In this document: piece after piece, positions 1-9,109 of the stretch
Layout of the letters: the number at the start of each line of letters is the position of its first letter
Numbering within the stretch: the stretch's first letter is position 1
DNA from: Vreelandella zhanjiangensis DSM 21076
GTDB lineage: Bacteria; Pseudomonadota; Gammaproteobacteria; Pseudomonadales; Halomonadaceae
DNA: 64,000 nt
Assembly (NCBI RefSeq): GCF_000377665.1
Contig: NZ_KB898648.1
Span: forward strand, 62,001 to 126,000
Reading direction: 5' to 3'
Made by a program: the position numbers and the translations under genes
The notes under the pieces: generated by a model
Seen by the model: the letters and a program-made list of their open reading frames with translations, nothing else
The model's database searches: none
Told to the model about the DNA's origin: nothing

Positions 1-336
1 ACCGGCTGGACGCTGTTTGCCGCCGTGTGGTCACTCGCGCTGATCGGAATTATCTGCAAATTGCTATGGCCGCAGCGCTTCGCGATTTTAAGAGTGGTGA
101 TTTATCTGCTGATGGGCTGGATGATTGTGTTGGCAACCGAAGAAATGACCGCCAGCCTCTCGGTCACCGGCATTACTCTCTTAGCGGCGGGCGGTATGTT
201 CTATACGCTGGGCGTAATCTTCTACGCCGTGCGGGCGATCCCCTATAACCACGCTATTTGGCACTTATTTGTAGTGGCGGGCAGCGTATGCCACTACTTT
301 GCGGTAGTGGCAGCCGTACTGCCTTATTCGACTTGA
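1..336 (+). CDS. TrhA / hemolysin III family membrane protein (5' partial)
   Basis: C-terminal about 111 residues of a polytopic membrane protein; the reading frame is open from the first base of the window, so the start lies upstream. Three hydrophobic helices are visible, and the ending with H-x3-H spacing around NHAIWHLFVVAGSVCHYFAV matches the last helices of the hemolysin III / PAQR-like family (TrhA, YqfA), where conserved His residues are thought to bind a metal. Known members of this family are linked to membrane fluidity homeostasis. The stop TGA is followed closely by a convergent glutathione transferase gene. The family call is good; a haemolytic role should not be assumed. Confidence 0.85.
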   Translation, partial: TGWTLFAAVWSLALIGIICKLLWPQRFAILRVVIYLLMGWMIVLATEEMTASLSVTGITLLAAGGMFYTLGVIFYAVRAIPYNHAIWHLFVVAGSVCHYFAVVAAVLPYST

Positions 337-348
337 AGCGTTAAATGT

Positions 349-969
349 TTACTCGGCCGCTTGCTTCTCGCGCGCCACTGCTTTTGCCAACGCCGGGCGC
401 TGAGCGTGGCGCTTTTGATAAGCGATGAGCGGCTCTGGCAGGCGGTGTTTCATGCTGATCGCCCAGGAAAGCGTATGGGTGAGAAATATATCCGCCAGCG
501 TGAAAGTATTGCCCACCAGGGTTTCTTGGCCTTGAAAACGCCGTTCTAACGCACTCAGCGCACGCTGAAATTCCCATGTAGCCGTCGGCACGATAGTCGG
601 CACACGTTTGTCTTCAGGCAGCGCAAACTTATGCTTGGCGTGGGTCCACAGCGGCTGCTCCATTTCAGAGACGATAAAGCTCAACCACTGGTCAACCTGG
701 GCACGCTCGGCGGCATTGGTAGGTAGCAAGTTACCGTCACCATACTGTTCCGCCAGGTAACGGCAAATGGCGGATGACTCAAACAGGGTAAGCTCACCGT
801 CTTCCAGCACCGGCACTTTGCCATCCGGATGGCGCGCCAGATGCTCCGGAGTCTGGCCTTCACCTTTGTCCAGCGCGACATAGCGACAATCGTAGTCCAA
901 GCCCAGCTCTTCAAGCGTCCAGGCGGCGCGCAGTGAGCGAGAATGGGGAAAGCTGTACAGCGTAATCAT
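349..969 (-). CDS. glutathione S-transferase
   Basis: 206-residue soluble enzyme expected to conjugate or use glutathione in the cytoplasm. An N-terminal thioredoxin-like domain begins MITLYSFPHSRSLRAAW (glutathione-activating Ser/Arg region), followed by the conserved cis-Pro segment KVPVLEDGE and the ES glutathione-binding pair in LFESSAICRYL. The rest is the all-helical C-terminal domain with the N-capping-like segment FTLADIF. I chose the start at 969 because AGGAG lies 7 bases upstream; an upstream in-frame start would add 18 poorly conserved residues. Substrate is unknown. Convergent with the preceding membrane gene. Confidence 0.9.
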   Translation of the reverse strand: MITLYSFPHSRSLRAAWTLEELGLDYDCRYVALDKGEGQTPEHLARHPDGKVPVLEDGELTLFESSAICRYLAEQYGDGNLLPTNAAERAQVDQWLSFIVSEMEQPLWTHAKHKFALPEDKRVPTIVPTATWEFQRALSALERRFQGQETLVGNTFTLADIFLTHTLSWAISMKHRLPEPLIAYQKRHAQRPALAKAVAREKQAAE

Positions 970-1089
970 GGCGTGCTCCTGACAAGGGGCCAGCCGTCGC
1001 TGGCGAAAAGAAGACGCTTTCAATCTAACGACTAAGGCACCGGCTGTCGATGTCAGAATAGCCAGTCAACGCAGCCCTTCAGAGGCCGC

Positions 1090-1851
1090 TTAGCTGTCGC
1101 GCGCTTTACGAATGCGCTCGTAAGCGTTGCCGATTTCGCTGGTGCGCGCCTGGGCCACTTCACGCATGCTTTCGGGCAGCCCTTTACCGGCCAGTTTGTC
1201 CGGGTGGTTCTGGCTCATCAAGCGGCGGTAGGCTTTTTTGATTTCGGCGTCGCTGGCATCCTCAGAAACGCCCAGCACGCGGTAGGCATCTTTAAGCGCT
1301 TCTTCGCTTGCCCCTTGAGAGTTAGCCGCCGCGCCATGTAGCATGGCTTCAATTTGCTGTACTTCGGCCTCGCTACACCCAATGCCCCGTGCTACTCGCA
1401 GGATCATTGTATGCTCTTCAGGATGCAGTACGCCGTCCGCGGCGATGGCTGAGAGCTGGACCTGTAAAAATACCTGGCGCATGACCGGCTGGTTGCGGGT
1501 TAGACGGCCGACGCTGGCAAGCTCGGCATCAAGGTCGAAGTTATCCGCACGGCCACGCTCAAAGGCCGCGCGTGCCTTGGCCCGCTGCTCGCCTTGAAGG
1601 TGCATCTGGTCAAACAGCTTTTCGGCAACGCCTAGCTCGCCGTCAGTGACTTTTCCGTCGGCCTGGCAAAGGCAGCCCATCACCGAGAAAATCGATTCTA
1701 AAAAGCCTTCTTGAAGACGCATGCGCGCCTCCATCAGGCGACGGCCAAGGCGACGCCCTAACCACCAACCCAAGGCGCCACCAATTAACAACCCAACGGG
1801 GCCGCCTGTGGCAAGACCAATCAGGGCAAAAAACACAATCAGAAGTAGCAT
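1090..1851 (-). CDS. djlA: co-chaperone DjlA (membrane-anchored TerB/J-domain protein)
   Basis: 253 residues, close to the roughly 270 of E. coli DjlA. Order of parts: a short N-terminal Gly-rich transmembrane helix (LLLIVFFALIGLATGGPVG), an Arg-rich basic segment, a TerB-like helical domain with two acidic DGxxxxxE repeats (CQADGKVTDGELGVAEKLF and IAADGVLHPEEH), and a C-terminal J domain with the HPD tripeptide (NHPDKL) that stimulates DnaK ATPase. An upstream in-frame start would add 23 residues ahead of the anchor; I preferred the start at 1851 because the anchor then begins at residue 1 and a purine-rich AGAGAG stretch precedes it. In known cases DjlA works with DnaK at the inner membrane and influences capsule signalling. 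Confidence 0.92.
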   Translation of the reverse strand: MLLLIVFFALIGLATGGPVGLLIGGALGWWLGRRLGRRLMEARMRLQEGFLESIFSVMGCLCQADGKVTDGELGVAEKLFDQMHLQGEQRAKARAAFERGRADNFDLDAELASVGRLTRNQPVMRQVFLQVQLSAIAADGVLHPEEHTMILRVARGIGCSEAEVQQIEAMLHGAAANSQGASEEALKDAYRVLGVSEDASDAEIKKAYRRLMSQNHPDKLAGKGLPESMREVAQARTSEIGNAYERIRKARDS

Positions 1852-2047
1852 GGCTCTCTCTAGCGTCAGTAGAACGGATGTGCAACCGGATACAGGCAAA
1901 GGGCGGTGCCAGGCTTTCAAGTAGCTATTTAAACAAGGCGACGTGTTTCGCCGAACGTACTACTATAGTTGAAAATGAAGCAGGCTAACGTTTGCCGCAA
2001 TCGTTTACCACAATGCTTCCCACCTCCTCTCTTCGCATGGAGAAGCT

Positions 2048-4372
2048 ATGGCCTCGCCAGATCCGGACGCTCCAAAAAGCTCTACGGTACACGATCCCAA
2101 GGTTTTTGAGTATCACAACCCGGCAGGCGGTTGGGGCGCACTCAAGGCGGTCAGCAAGCATTTGCTGCATAGCCGCTCCCCAGCCACCAACGCCCGCTCG
2201 CTGTTCAAGCTTAACCAGCCTGATGGGTTTGATTGCCCAGGCTGTGCCTGGGGCGATCCTGAGCACGGCTCCTCGTTTGAGTTTTGCGAGAACGGAGTAA
2301 AAGCCGTAACTTGGGAGGCCACCTCCAAGCGTGTTACCCGGGACTTCTTCGCCAAGCACACCGTCAGCGAGCTTAAAACCTGGGATGACTACCGTCTGGA
2401 AGACCAGGGGCGGCTGGTCGAGCCGATGCGCTATAACGCCGAGACCGATCACTACGAGCCGATTACCTGGGATGCGGCGCTGAATCTCGTTGCCGCCGAG
2501 CTTAAAGCGCTGCCCACGCCGGATGATGCGATCTTCTATACCTCGGGCAAGGCGGGCAATGAATCGGCGTATGTTTTTCAGTTGTTGGCGCGGCTTTATG
2601 GCACCAATAATCTGCCTGACTGCTCCAATATGTGTCACGAAGCCAGCGGCGTCGCGCTGACCAAAGCGCTGGGCACGGGCAAAGGCAGCGTACGGCTGGA
2701 AGATTTTGAAAAGGCCGATGCAATCTTCGTGTTTGGCCAGAACCCCGGCACCAACCATCCGCGTATGTTGGGCACGCTGCGCGAAGCGGCTGAGCGTGGC
2801 GCTACCATTGTCAGCTTCAATCCGCTGCGTGAGCGGGGGCTTGAGAAGTTTGCCGATCCGCAAAAGCCCCTTGAGATGCTGCATAACGGCAGCCATAGGA
2901 TCAGTTCCCACTACTTCTGCCCCAAACTGGGCGGCGACATGGCGGCGGTGCGTGGGATGGCCAAAGCTCTGTTTGAGCGTGACGCGGCAGGCGAAGCGGT
3001 GCTTGATCACGCTTTCATGGCCGAACACACCATTGAGCTGGATGCTTATCGTACCGTGGTGGAAGCAACCGCCTGGGAAACGCTGGAGGCTCAATCAGGC
3101 TTAAGCCGCGCACAGATGCAAGAGGCGGCCGAACTGTATGCGCGCTCCAAGGCCACCATCATCTGCTGGGCCATGGGCATCACTCAGCACGTGCACTCGG
3201 TGCCGACGGTACGTGAAATCGTTAACCTGCTGATGCTGTGCGGTAATTTAGGTAAACCCGGTGCGGGCACCTCGCCGGTACGCGGCCACTCCAATGTGCA
3301 GGGTGACCGCACCATGGGGATTTTCGAGCAGCCCTCCGATGAGCTGTTGGATGCCTTGGAAGCCCGCTACAACAAACCCATGCCGCGTGAACACGGCGTG
3401 GACTCCGTGGCCGCCGTGCACGCCATGCGCCATCAGCCCGGCAAGGTGTTTATTGGCCTGGCGGGTAACTTTACCCGGGCGATTTCCGATAGCCGGGTGA
3501 CTGAGGCGGCGATGGCGCAGTGTCAGCTCACGGCGTTTATCAGCACCAAGCTCAACCGCAGCCATCTGGTTACTGGCAGCGACGCGCTGATTCTACCCTG
3601 CCTGGGGCGTACCGAAATCGACCGCAACCAGGCGGGCGAGCCGCAGCTGATCACCGTGGAAGACTCCATGAGCATGGTGCACAGCTCAGCAGGAATTAAC
3701 CGCCCGGTAGATGCCTCGCTACCTTCAGAAATCACCATTTTGACCGGCATTGCCGAGCGGCTGCTGGGCAGCGATGTCGTGGACTGGGCGGCCATGCGCG
3801 AAGACTATGACGTGATCCGTGAACATATCGAAGCGGTGATTCCCGGCTTTGAGAACTTCAACGAGCGCGTTCGCGTACCGCGGGGCTTTTGGTTAACCAA
3901 CCCGGCGTTCGAGCTGCGCTTTCCTACCCAGAGCGGTAAGGCCGAGTTTTCGGATGCGCCATTGCCCGAGCAGGTCGTCCACCAACAAATGGCAACCCGC
4001 CAAGGCGGCTGGCTTACCCTGCAAACCATGCGCTCTCACGATCAGTACAATACGACGGTATACGGCTATAACGACCGCTATCGGGGGATCGAAAACGGCC
4101 GTCAGGTGATTTTCCTGAACCGTAAGGACATTGACCGGCTGGGCATTAGCGCCGGGCAGTGGGTGGATTTGATCGGTGAGTCAGGCGATGGCATCGAACG
4201 GCGTGTGGACGGCTTCAAAGTCGTGGCCTACGACACGCCCGAAGGCTGCGCCGCTGCCTACTACCCTGAAACCAACCCGCTGATTCCGCTGGATCATAAG
4301 GGCGATCAAAGCCATACCCCGGCGTCCAAGTCGATTGCCATTCGCTTGGAGGCGAGCGCCCGCATTGCTTGA
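2048..4372 (+). CDS. FdhF/YdeP family molybdopterin oxidoreductase
   Basis: 774-residue bis-MGD enzyme of the formate dehydrogenase-like YdeP family (E. coli YdeP about 760). Near the N-terminus are Cys63, Cys66 and Cys80 (DCPGCAWGD then FEFCENG), a reduced iron-sulfur cluster motif. The probable Mo ligand is Cys196 in CSNMCHEASG, so cysteine rather than selenocysteine. Later segments such as GQNPGTNHPRML and VRGHSNVQGDRTMG are typical pterin-binding stretches. There is no twin-Arg signal, so it should be cytoplasmic. GGAG lies 6 bases before the ATG. E. coli YdeP is linked to acid resistance but its reaction is not settled; true formate oxidation is not shown. It is separate from the NAD-linked formate dehydrogenase operon near 46.5-52.6 kb, whose FdhD could also serve it. 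Confidence 0.88.
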   Translation: MASPDPDAPKSSTVHDPKVFEYHNPAGGWGALKAVSKHLLHSRSPATNARSLFKLNQPDGFDCPGCAWGDPEHGSSFEFCENGVKAVTWEATSKRVTRDFFAKHTVSELKTWDDYRLEDQGRLVEPMRYNAETDHYEPITWDAALNLVAAELKALPTPDDAIFYTSGKAGNESAYVFQLLARLYGTNNLPDCSNMCHEASGVALTKALGTGKGSVRLEDFEKADAIFVFGQNPGTNHPRMLGTLREAAERGATIVSFNPLRERGLEKFADPQKPLEMLHNGSHRISSHYFCPKLGGDMAAVRGMAKALFERDAAGEAVLDHAFMAEHTIELDAYRTVVEATAWETLEAQSGLSRAQMQEAAELYARSKATIICWAMGITQHVHSVPTVREIVNLLMLCGNLGKPGAGTSPVRGHSNVQGDRTMGIFEQPSDELLDALEARYNKPMPREHGVDSVAAVHAMRHQPGKVFIGLAGNFTRAISDSRVTEAAMAQCQLTAFISTKLNRSHLVTGSDALILPCLGRTEIDRNQAGEPQLITVEDSMSMVHSSAGINRPVDASLPSEITILTGIAERLLGSDVVDWAAMREDYDVIREHIEAVIPGFENFNERVRVPRGFWLTNPAFELRFPTQSGKAEFSDAPLPEQVVHQQMATRQGGWLTLQTMRSHDQYNTTVYGYNDRYRGIENGRQVIFLNRKDIDRLGISAGQWVDLIGESGDGIERRVDGFKVVAYDTPEGCAAAYYPETNPLIPLDHKGDQSHTPASKSIAIRLEASARIA

Positions 4373-4385
4373 CCTGTCTGATCAA

Positions 4386-4679
4386 ATGGCGAATCAGCAG
4401 AAACTGCAGCGTTCACTCGCGGCGCTGCAGAATGCTCACCCTGAACTCGACACGCTGGCAGCCTTGGTGTTGCTGGCACTGCGCGAGTCACCGCCCGCCG
4501 AAAAAGGCTTTTCCAGTGCGCTGCTAGCCAGGCATCTTAATATCGAACATGCCTTGATCCGCCGCGCCTGCGCGGAGCTTGAAGACGCGGGCTGGGTGAG
4601 CACCCAACCCGCAGGCGGCGCCAGCCCGGCTTTACGGGTAATACGATATGAACAAAGGTATTTTATCGTCTTCCACTAA
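4386..4679 (+). CDS. small winged-helix-like protein downstream of YdeP homologue, C-terminus possibly altered
   Basis: 97 residues, 13 bases after the YdeP-like stop and in the same direction, so probably co-transcribed. The middle (LDTLAALVLLALRESPPAEKGFSSALLARHLNIEHALIRRACAELEDAGWV) has the helix pattern of a winged helix-turn-helix, with the A-RHLNI-ALIRRA segment as recognition helix and GWV as wing start. I do not recognise a named family with certainty. Base composition collapses to AT-rich inside the last roughly 12 codons (from about 4645), where the foreign island begins, so the final residues may come from island DNA rather than the native C-terminus. An in-frame upstream start overlapping the YdeP end (4335) is less likely. 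Confidence 0.6.
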   Translation: MANQQKLQRSLAALQNAHPELDTLAALVLLALRESPPAEKGFSSALLARHLNIEHALIRRACAELEDAGWVSTQPAGGASPALRVIRYEQRYFIVFH

Positions 4680-4730
4680 TACAGATTATGTTAGGTAAAT
4701 AATTTTATGAAGTAAATCCATATGGAATTT

Positions 4731-6560
4731 TTATATGATCGTTTTTTCTACTAATGAATTTTTCATAAATAATAAAATTTTATTTATGAAAGTATTGAAC
4801 TCTGATTCCTTATGGTTTTGTTCATAAATCTTAATTGAGGTTATGTTTAGCGCTGGTAGAATAGGCTTGCTGCCAAATATGCTATATTCATGTTCGTGAA
4901 AGCTAATGGTTTTTTCTACTTCATCAGGATAAATTATACTAAGTCCTAGAGAAGGGCTCTCTGCTGAGTTTTTAGAGCCTATTCCATGTATGTACTTCAT
5001 AGTCAAATCAGGTAAATAATTCGTAAAGGCAGTATCTCTATTAGTGTATTTTGCATCTAGATAATACATTTTATTTTCTGAGCCTTTTGTTAACTCAATA
5101 ACAAAGTCTGGGCATCTTTTTGAGTTAGAGCTGTTTTTGCTTCTTTCCTTTATGTTCCTTTTGTCAACTGTCCAGGCTTCTATGTTTACAAACTCCTGTT
5201 TTCCACTTCTTTTATTGTTATCAGCCCAGAATACTGGCTCATATCTCAATGCTAAGCAATAACCTTGTAGTTTATAGTAATAAGAAACTCCATTTTCTTT
5301 TTTATCAGTGTTAATGTCTTCAGGTATAAAGCCTAGGTTTTCAAGGCTAAGTTTTAAGCGAATAAAGCAATAATATTCAAATAATTTGGGTATATTTTGT
5401 ATTGAGGATAATTCATCAGGTATGCCTAAGTCAGCAGCTCCAAATCTATACCAATTAGCAATATTTTTGAAAATTAAAAAATAATCATTTTTTTCTTTTG
5501 CTTTATAGGTGAAGTTAGGCATTCCATTGAATGATGATGTAATCTTTAAATGCGCTAAAAAATAATCTTTTATGGCATGAAGTTGATTAATTATATTGCG
5601 ACAATTTTTTATTTTAGATTTATTTATTTCTCTTTTAAATTTTCTTATTTGCGAAAAGAAACTAATATAACCTTGCTCGTTATAAGAGTTAATAGAGTTT
5701 TTTGGCTTTGTATCATCAAGCTTTATGAGAATATAATTCGTAGTGTTTATCAAAGTTTCAATAAATCCAAGAATAACTTGGTTTTCATATGTGTCATGAT
5801 TCTTTTCAATTTCTATTTCTCGAATTTTATGACTAGTATAAAGTTTGCCTTCCCATTCGATAAAAGCTTCTTGATAGTCATCGGTTTCGTATAAACTATC
5901 TAAGTTTTCACATAACCAAGCCAGACTGTTATCATCGAATAGAGTTCTTTCGCTTGGCAAATTAATTTTTTCATTAAGATTATTTTTAGTTATTGGGTTA
6001 GCGCAGATAGAAGCAATTTTTGAATTGAGCAGTAAAACGTTTTTTTCAATTTGTTCAATTAAAAAAGATATCGAACGATGGCCTTCTTTCAAACCTGCAG
6101 AAAACCTGGTAACCCTCAATAAAGTAGAAAGTGTCTCATCACCATGCTCAGATAAAAAGCTAAGCATCGAAGTAACACTTTCCGATGTAATTTTTCTCGC
6201 TAAAATTTCAACTAAAGAGAATGTAAATACGTTAACTTCATTTTCATGCGAGGTATGCTTTACTGATATCTCGGCATAACCACAAAAATTATGAAAGATT
6301 TTTTCATGGCCCCATTTATAATGTTTAACTGGACGCCAAATATATTTAAAGCCAGTATCTGTCTCCATATATTCGGTAGCACGTATTTCATTTTCATGCA
6401 GGCATAGATATACTTCCGAAGAAAATTCAGCGATTTCTAAAGTTATTAATAAGGCTTCATCTTCATAAAAGTAAAGGCCAGGAGTTTTGCTCGATAGATT
6501 GTGCTGAGTTTCTTTTCTTGGCCCATTCAGTACCGTAAAATTCAAATTCATGTTGTTCAC
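4731..6560 (-). CDS. McrC-like DUF2357 / PD-(D/E)XK nuclease subunit
   Basis: 609 residues. The N-terminal 130 or so residues are beta-rich, the middle is helical (EN at 259-260 of ENQVILGFIETL resembles the DUF2357 region), and the C-terminal third is a PD-(D/E)XK nuclease: Glu395 in LFEYYCF, Pro484-Asp485 in CPDFVIEL, then Asp502-Ala503-Lys504 in YYLDAKY. These residues fit an intact metal-dependent nuclease active site. In McrBC-type systems the McrC partner supplies cleavage and stimulates the McrB NTPase. The gene starts with GTG sharing its G with the TAG stop of the upstream NTPase gene, so the two are translationally coupled; an ATG at 6551 is an alternative. No match in composition to the host. 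Family assignment is by motif and context only. Confidence 0.82.
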   Translation of the reverse strand: MNNMNLNFTVLNGPRKETQHNLSSKTPGLYFYEDEALLITLEIAEFSSEVYLCLHENEIRATEYMETDTGFKYIWRPVKHYKWGHEKIFHNFCGYAEISVKHTSHENEVNVFTFSLVEILARKITSESVTSMLSFLSEHGDETLSTLLRVTRFSAGLKEGHRSISFLIEQIEKNVLLLNSKIASICANPITKNNLNEKINLPSERTLFDDNSLAWLCENLDSLYETDDYQEAFIEWEGKLYTSHKIREIEIEKNHDTYENQVILGFIETLINTTNYILIKLDDTKPKNSINSYNEQGYISFFSQIRKFKREINKSKIKNCRNIINQLHAIKDYFLAHLKITSSFNGMPNFTYKAKEKNDYFLIFKNIANWYRFGAADLGIPDELSSIQNIPKLFEYYCFIRLKLSLENLGFIPEDINTDKKENGVSYYYKLQGYCLALRYEPVFWADNNKRSGKQEFVNIEAWTVDKRNIKERSKNSSNSKRCPDFVIELTKGSENKMYYLDAKYTNRDTAFTNYLPDLTMKYIHGIGSKNSAESPSLGLSIIYPDEVEKTISFHEHEYSIFGSKPILPALNITSIKIYEQNHKESEFNTFINKILLFMKNSLVEKTII

Positions 6561-9109
6561 TAAAAGAAAGTGTAAAATTCAGCGAAATTGTCACCACGAT
6601 CAATAATAGATTTTAATATGCTTCTTGACCTTTTTAAATCATACTTAACAAAAATTTGATCTACTTTTAAAAGTCTTTCTTTAAAAGAAGAACTATGTCC
6701 TTCAATTAAAGGCAAAATGTGTTGTGCGACCGCAAAATCAATTGGTTGAGATCTCATATGGCCAACATCATTAGCTATATGACAATATCTTCTAATAGCA
6801 TTTTTTTTCCGTTGGCTAACGATAACTGGAGATGTCTTGTTGATTTGTGATGATAATTCTTTGATGATTAAAGATAGTATCTCTTCTTCATCAATGTTTA
6901 GCTCCGCTTCGTGAGCGCTAATGTTAAAACTATTGTTAATTTGCTCATGTGTTATAGCTCCATCGAAAAGCGAAACAATCTCTTCTGGAGTTCTAATATC
7001 GTCTAATTCTCCATGTGTAAGACTAATTATTGGTGCTCTATCAATAAGCCTTGGAGAAAGCTTCTCAGTCGTTGCATCATTATTAATAGTACCTATGAAA
7101 TGAACACTATTGTCTATTTTTAAAAACCTTTTTTCTGCGCTCGGAATTCCTAAGTCGATAGCTTTATTTCGACCTTCAGGGTCACACATAGACAAGAAAT
7201 CTGACCAATAATGTTCCATGCTTGATAAATTTGCTTCATCAAGCAAAATTAACTTTTTTAGATCACTATTTTCAGAATTGGATAGATCATTTCTTAAAAA
7301 TTGATATAGCCCTGAACGAGACTCTTGATAAACACCTTTCAACGAGTTGTAAAATCCTAAAATATCCCTGCCTGCTACCCAACCTCTTCCTACCGCAATA
7401 TTTAAAAAATTAGTTTTCTTATAGCTTTCTTCAGGGTTCGTCAAACCAGTTGCGGCTGCTAAGCGCAATGCTGTTGAAGTTTTACCTGTGCCAGGAGGAC
7501 CGGAGAAGATAGTCAAAAAGGATTGATAAATATTTATTAATATATTTAGTGTCTCATCATAATCAAATTTTTTCCCATGATCACTATCAAAATAGTTGTT
7601 AATGCTTTGAATGTAATCAAATCTATTTTCATGAGTAAGAGGGAAACTTGATCGCTTAAGAACAGCAGGCTCTTGTTGAGAATCTTTTTCAGTAGAACTA
7701 CGCCCATTTAGTATGGCAATAAGCGTGTTAGTTTCAACCAGTTTGTCAGTTAGTCCCGGAGATTCAATAATATGCTTTTGCTGACCAATAGCCCTTTTTA
7801 ATTCGTGCAGATCTGTTCTGCCTTCTTCTAAACGAGCTTTTTCAATTTCAACCTTGCGCTTTAGATCCTCAAGATCTTTAGCTGTATCAAGCATAATAAT
7901 CAAATTTTCGAGTTCTGACTTTTTCTCACTAATTTCTTTCTCAATGGACGAATTTTTTTTGGTTAGTTCTTCTTGTCTTTCCAATTGGATTTGATGTATT
8001 TCATGAACAGTTTGATTTTTAATTTCTTCTATTTTTATCTCTGAGTTCTTCTTTTCTAATAGAATAGTTTCTTGAAATGATTTTAGTTCGTTAGATTTAG
8101 AGACAATTTCTTGCTCAATTTTTTCGATTTCCTTTTTCTTTTTAGATATTTCTAGCCTTGTTTTTTCCTCTATTTCTTCTTTTTTCTGTTTTATTAAAAT
8201 CTCACTATTTTTATTAAAATAATTATCTAAATATGCTTTTCCGTGTTTATTATCAACAAGGAAGTTTTCAATTATTTCTTTTCCATAAGCATCTACATTG
8301 AGAAAATCCTCAATTACTTTTTCTAATCTTTTAAGCCTTTGCTCATTTTGCAATTTGCTCTCTTGTTTTTTATAGTGTTCAATCGCTTGATGTAGTTTTT
8401 TTGCATCTGCCTTATTTAGAGGCGTGGAAACTTTCTTTCCAAAACCATGCTGAGTATAAAATTTTATTAATCTTGCATCCGAGATAAAATCCATCTTTTC
8501 AAATTGTTGACGAGCAACGCGTTTAAGGGAGCCTAGATATAGTTGTGATTCACCGTTCTGGCTAACCTTCAATAAATCACCAGAATTAAATAAATCTAGT
8601 GATTTAAAAACTGCAATATGATCTGTTGGTAGACTTAAAGGAGTCGTTCCAGTCGTTGGTGTTAAATATAAAGTATCTTCTGTATTGCTAGAGAAAAAAG
8701 GACCATAGATAAAATCTCCATTCTTTATAAACAGAGAGGTGTTTCTTGGAAGATTGTCATTAACTAGACCAGTACTTATTTCAGGAAGACTTGTTTCAAT
8801 TACAGGTAATAGCGTATTTGATTCTTTATGCGAGCTCTTGTTGCCAAAGCTACGAAATTTTTGTATACGTGGGTTTTCCTGCCAATTTGAATCACTTTCA
8901 CTCCAATCATTAAGAATAAAAGTCTCTCCTTCTCGAAAAGCCTCATCTATTTTTTCGTAATCAGCACCAATGAAAATGCCATCGTTAGGAAATTCACTAG
9001 GGTCAACAGGTGTATATGTGCCATCTTCATTTTCGTATGCAATTGGTATGACTATGCCTAATTGGTTGTCATTATATCCATGACTTTTCACTACGACTAA
9101 TTTTGACAT
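6560..9109 (-). CDS. McrB-like AAA+ NTPase with long central coiled coil
   Basis: 849 residues. Residues 1-200 are a beta-rich region I do not recognise, possibly target-sensing. Residues about 235-450 are highly charged Lys/Glu-rich heptads, a long coiled coil. The AAA+ domain follows: Walker A GPPGTGKTS at 537-545, a WVAGRDILGFYN segment typical of McrB-like AAA_5 proteins, Walker B LILLDEAN with Asp624-Glu625, and GTINNDATTEKLSPRLIDR at 673-691 where McrB carries its Asn-containing signature and arginine-finger region. Together with the adjoining PD-(D/E)XK gene this makes a McrBC-like (type IV restriction) module. Long coiled coils fused to the NTPase are reported in the CoCoNuT branch of McrBC relatives; membership here is inference. 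Purine-rich AAGAGAGAAAA precedes the ATG. Confidence 0.85.
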   Translation of the reverse strand: MSKLVVVKSHGYNDNQLGIVIPIAYENEDGTYTPVDPSEFPNDGIFIGADYEKIDEAFREGETFILNDWSESDSNWQENPRIQKFRSFGNKSSHKESNTLLPVIETSLPEISTGLVNDNLPRNTSLFIKNGDFIYGPFFSSNTEDTLYLTPTTGTTPLSLPTDHIAVFKSLDLFNSGDLLKVSQNGESQLYLGSLKRVARQQFEKMDFISDARLIKFYTQHGFGKKVSTPLNKADAKKLHQAIEHYKKQESKLQNEQRLKRLEKVIEDFLNVDAYGKEIIENFLVDNKHGKAYLDNYFNKNSEILIKQKKEEIEEKTRLEISKKKKEIEKIEQEIVSKSNELKSFQETILLEKKNSEIKIEEIKNQTVHEIHQIQLERQEELTKKNSSIEKEISEKKSELENLIIMLDTAKDLEDLKRKVEIEKARLEEGRTDLHELKRAIGQQKHIIESPGLTDKLVETNTLIAILNGRSSTEKDSQQEPAVLKRSSFPLTHENRFDYIQSINNYFDSDHGKKFDYDETLNILINIYQSFLTIFSGPPGTGKTSTALRLAAATGLTNPEESYKKTNFLNIAVGRGWVAGRDILGFYNSLKGVYQESRSGLYQFLRNDLSNSENSDLKKLILLDEANLSSMEHYWSDFLSMCDPEGRNKAIDLGIPSAEKRFLKIDNSVHFIGTINNDATTEKLSPRLIDRAPIISLTHGELDDIRTPEEIVSLFDGAITHEQINNSFNISAHEAELNIDEEEILSLIIKELSSQINKTSPVIVSQRKKNAIRRYCHIANDVGHMRSQPIDFAVAQHILPLIEGHSSSFKERLLKVDQIFVKYDLKRSRSILKSIIDRGDNFAEFYTFF

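Noticed and set aside
1985..3094. 369-codon open frame on the minus strand opposite the YdeP-type gene
   Set aside because: Antisense shadow of a clearly homologous gene; no recognisable domain and no ribosome site.
5577..5894. 105-codon plus-strand frame within the nuclease gene
   Set aside because: AT-rich antisense frame without a ribosome site or domain.
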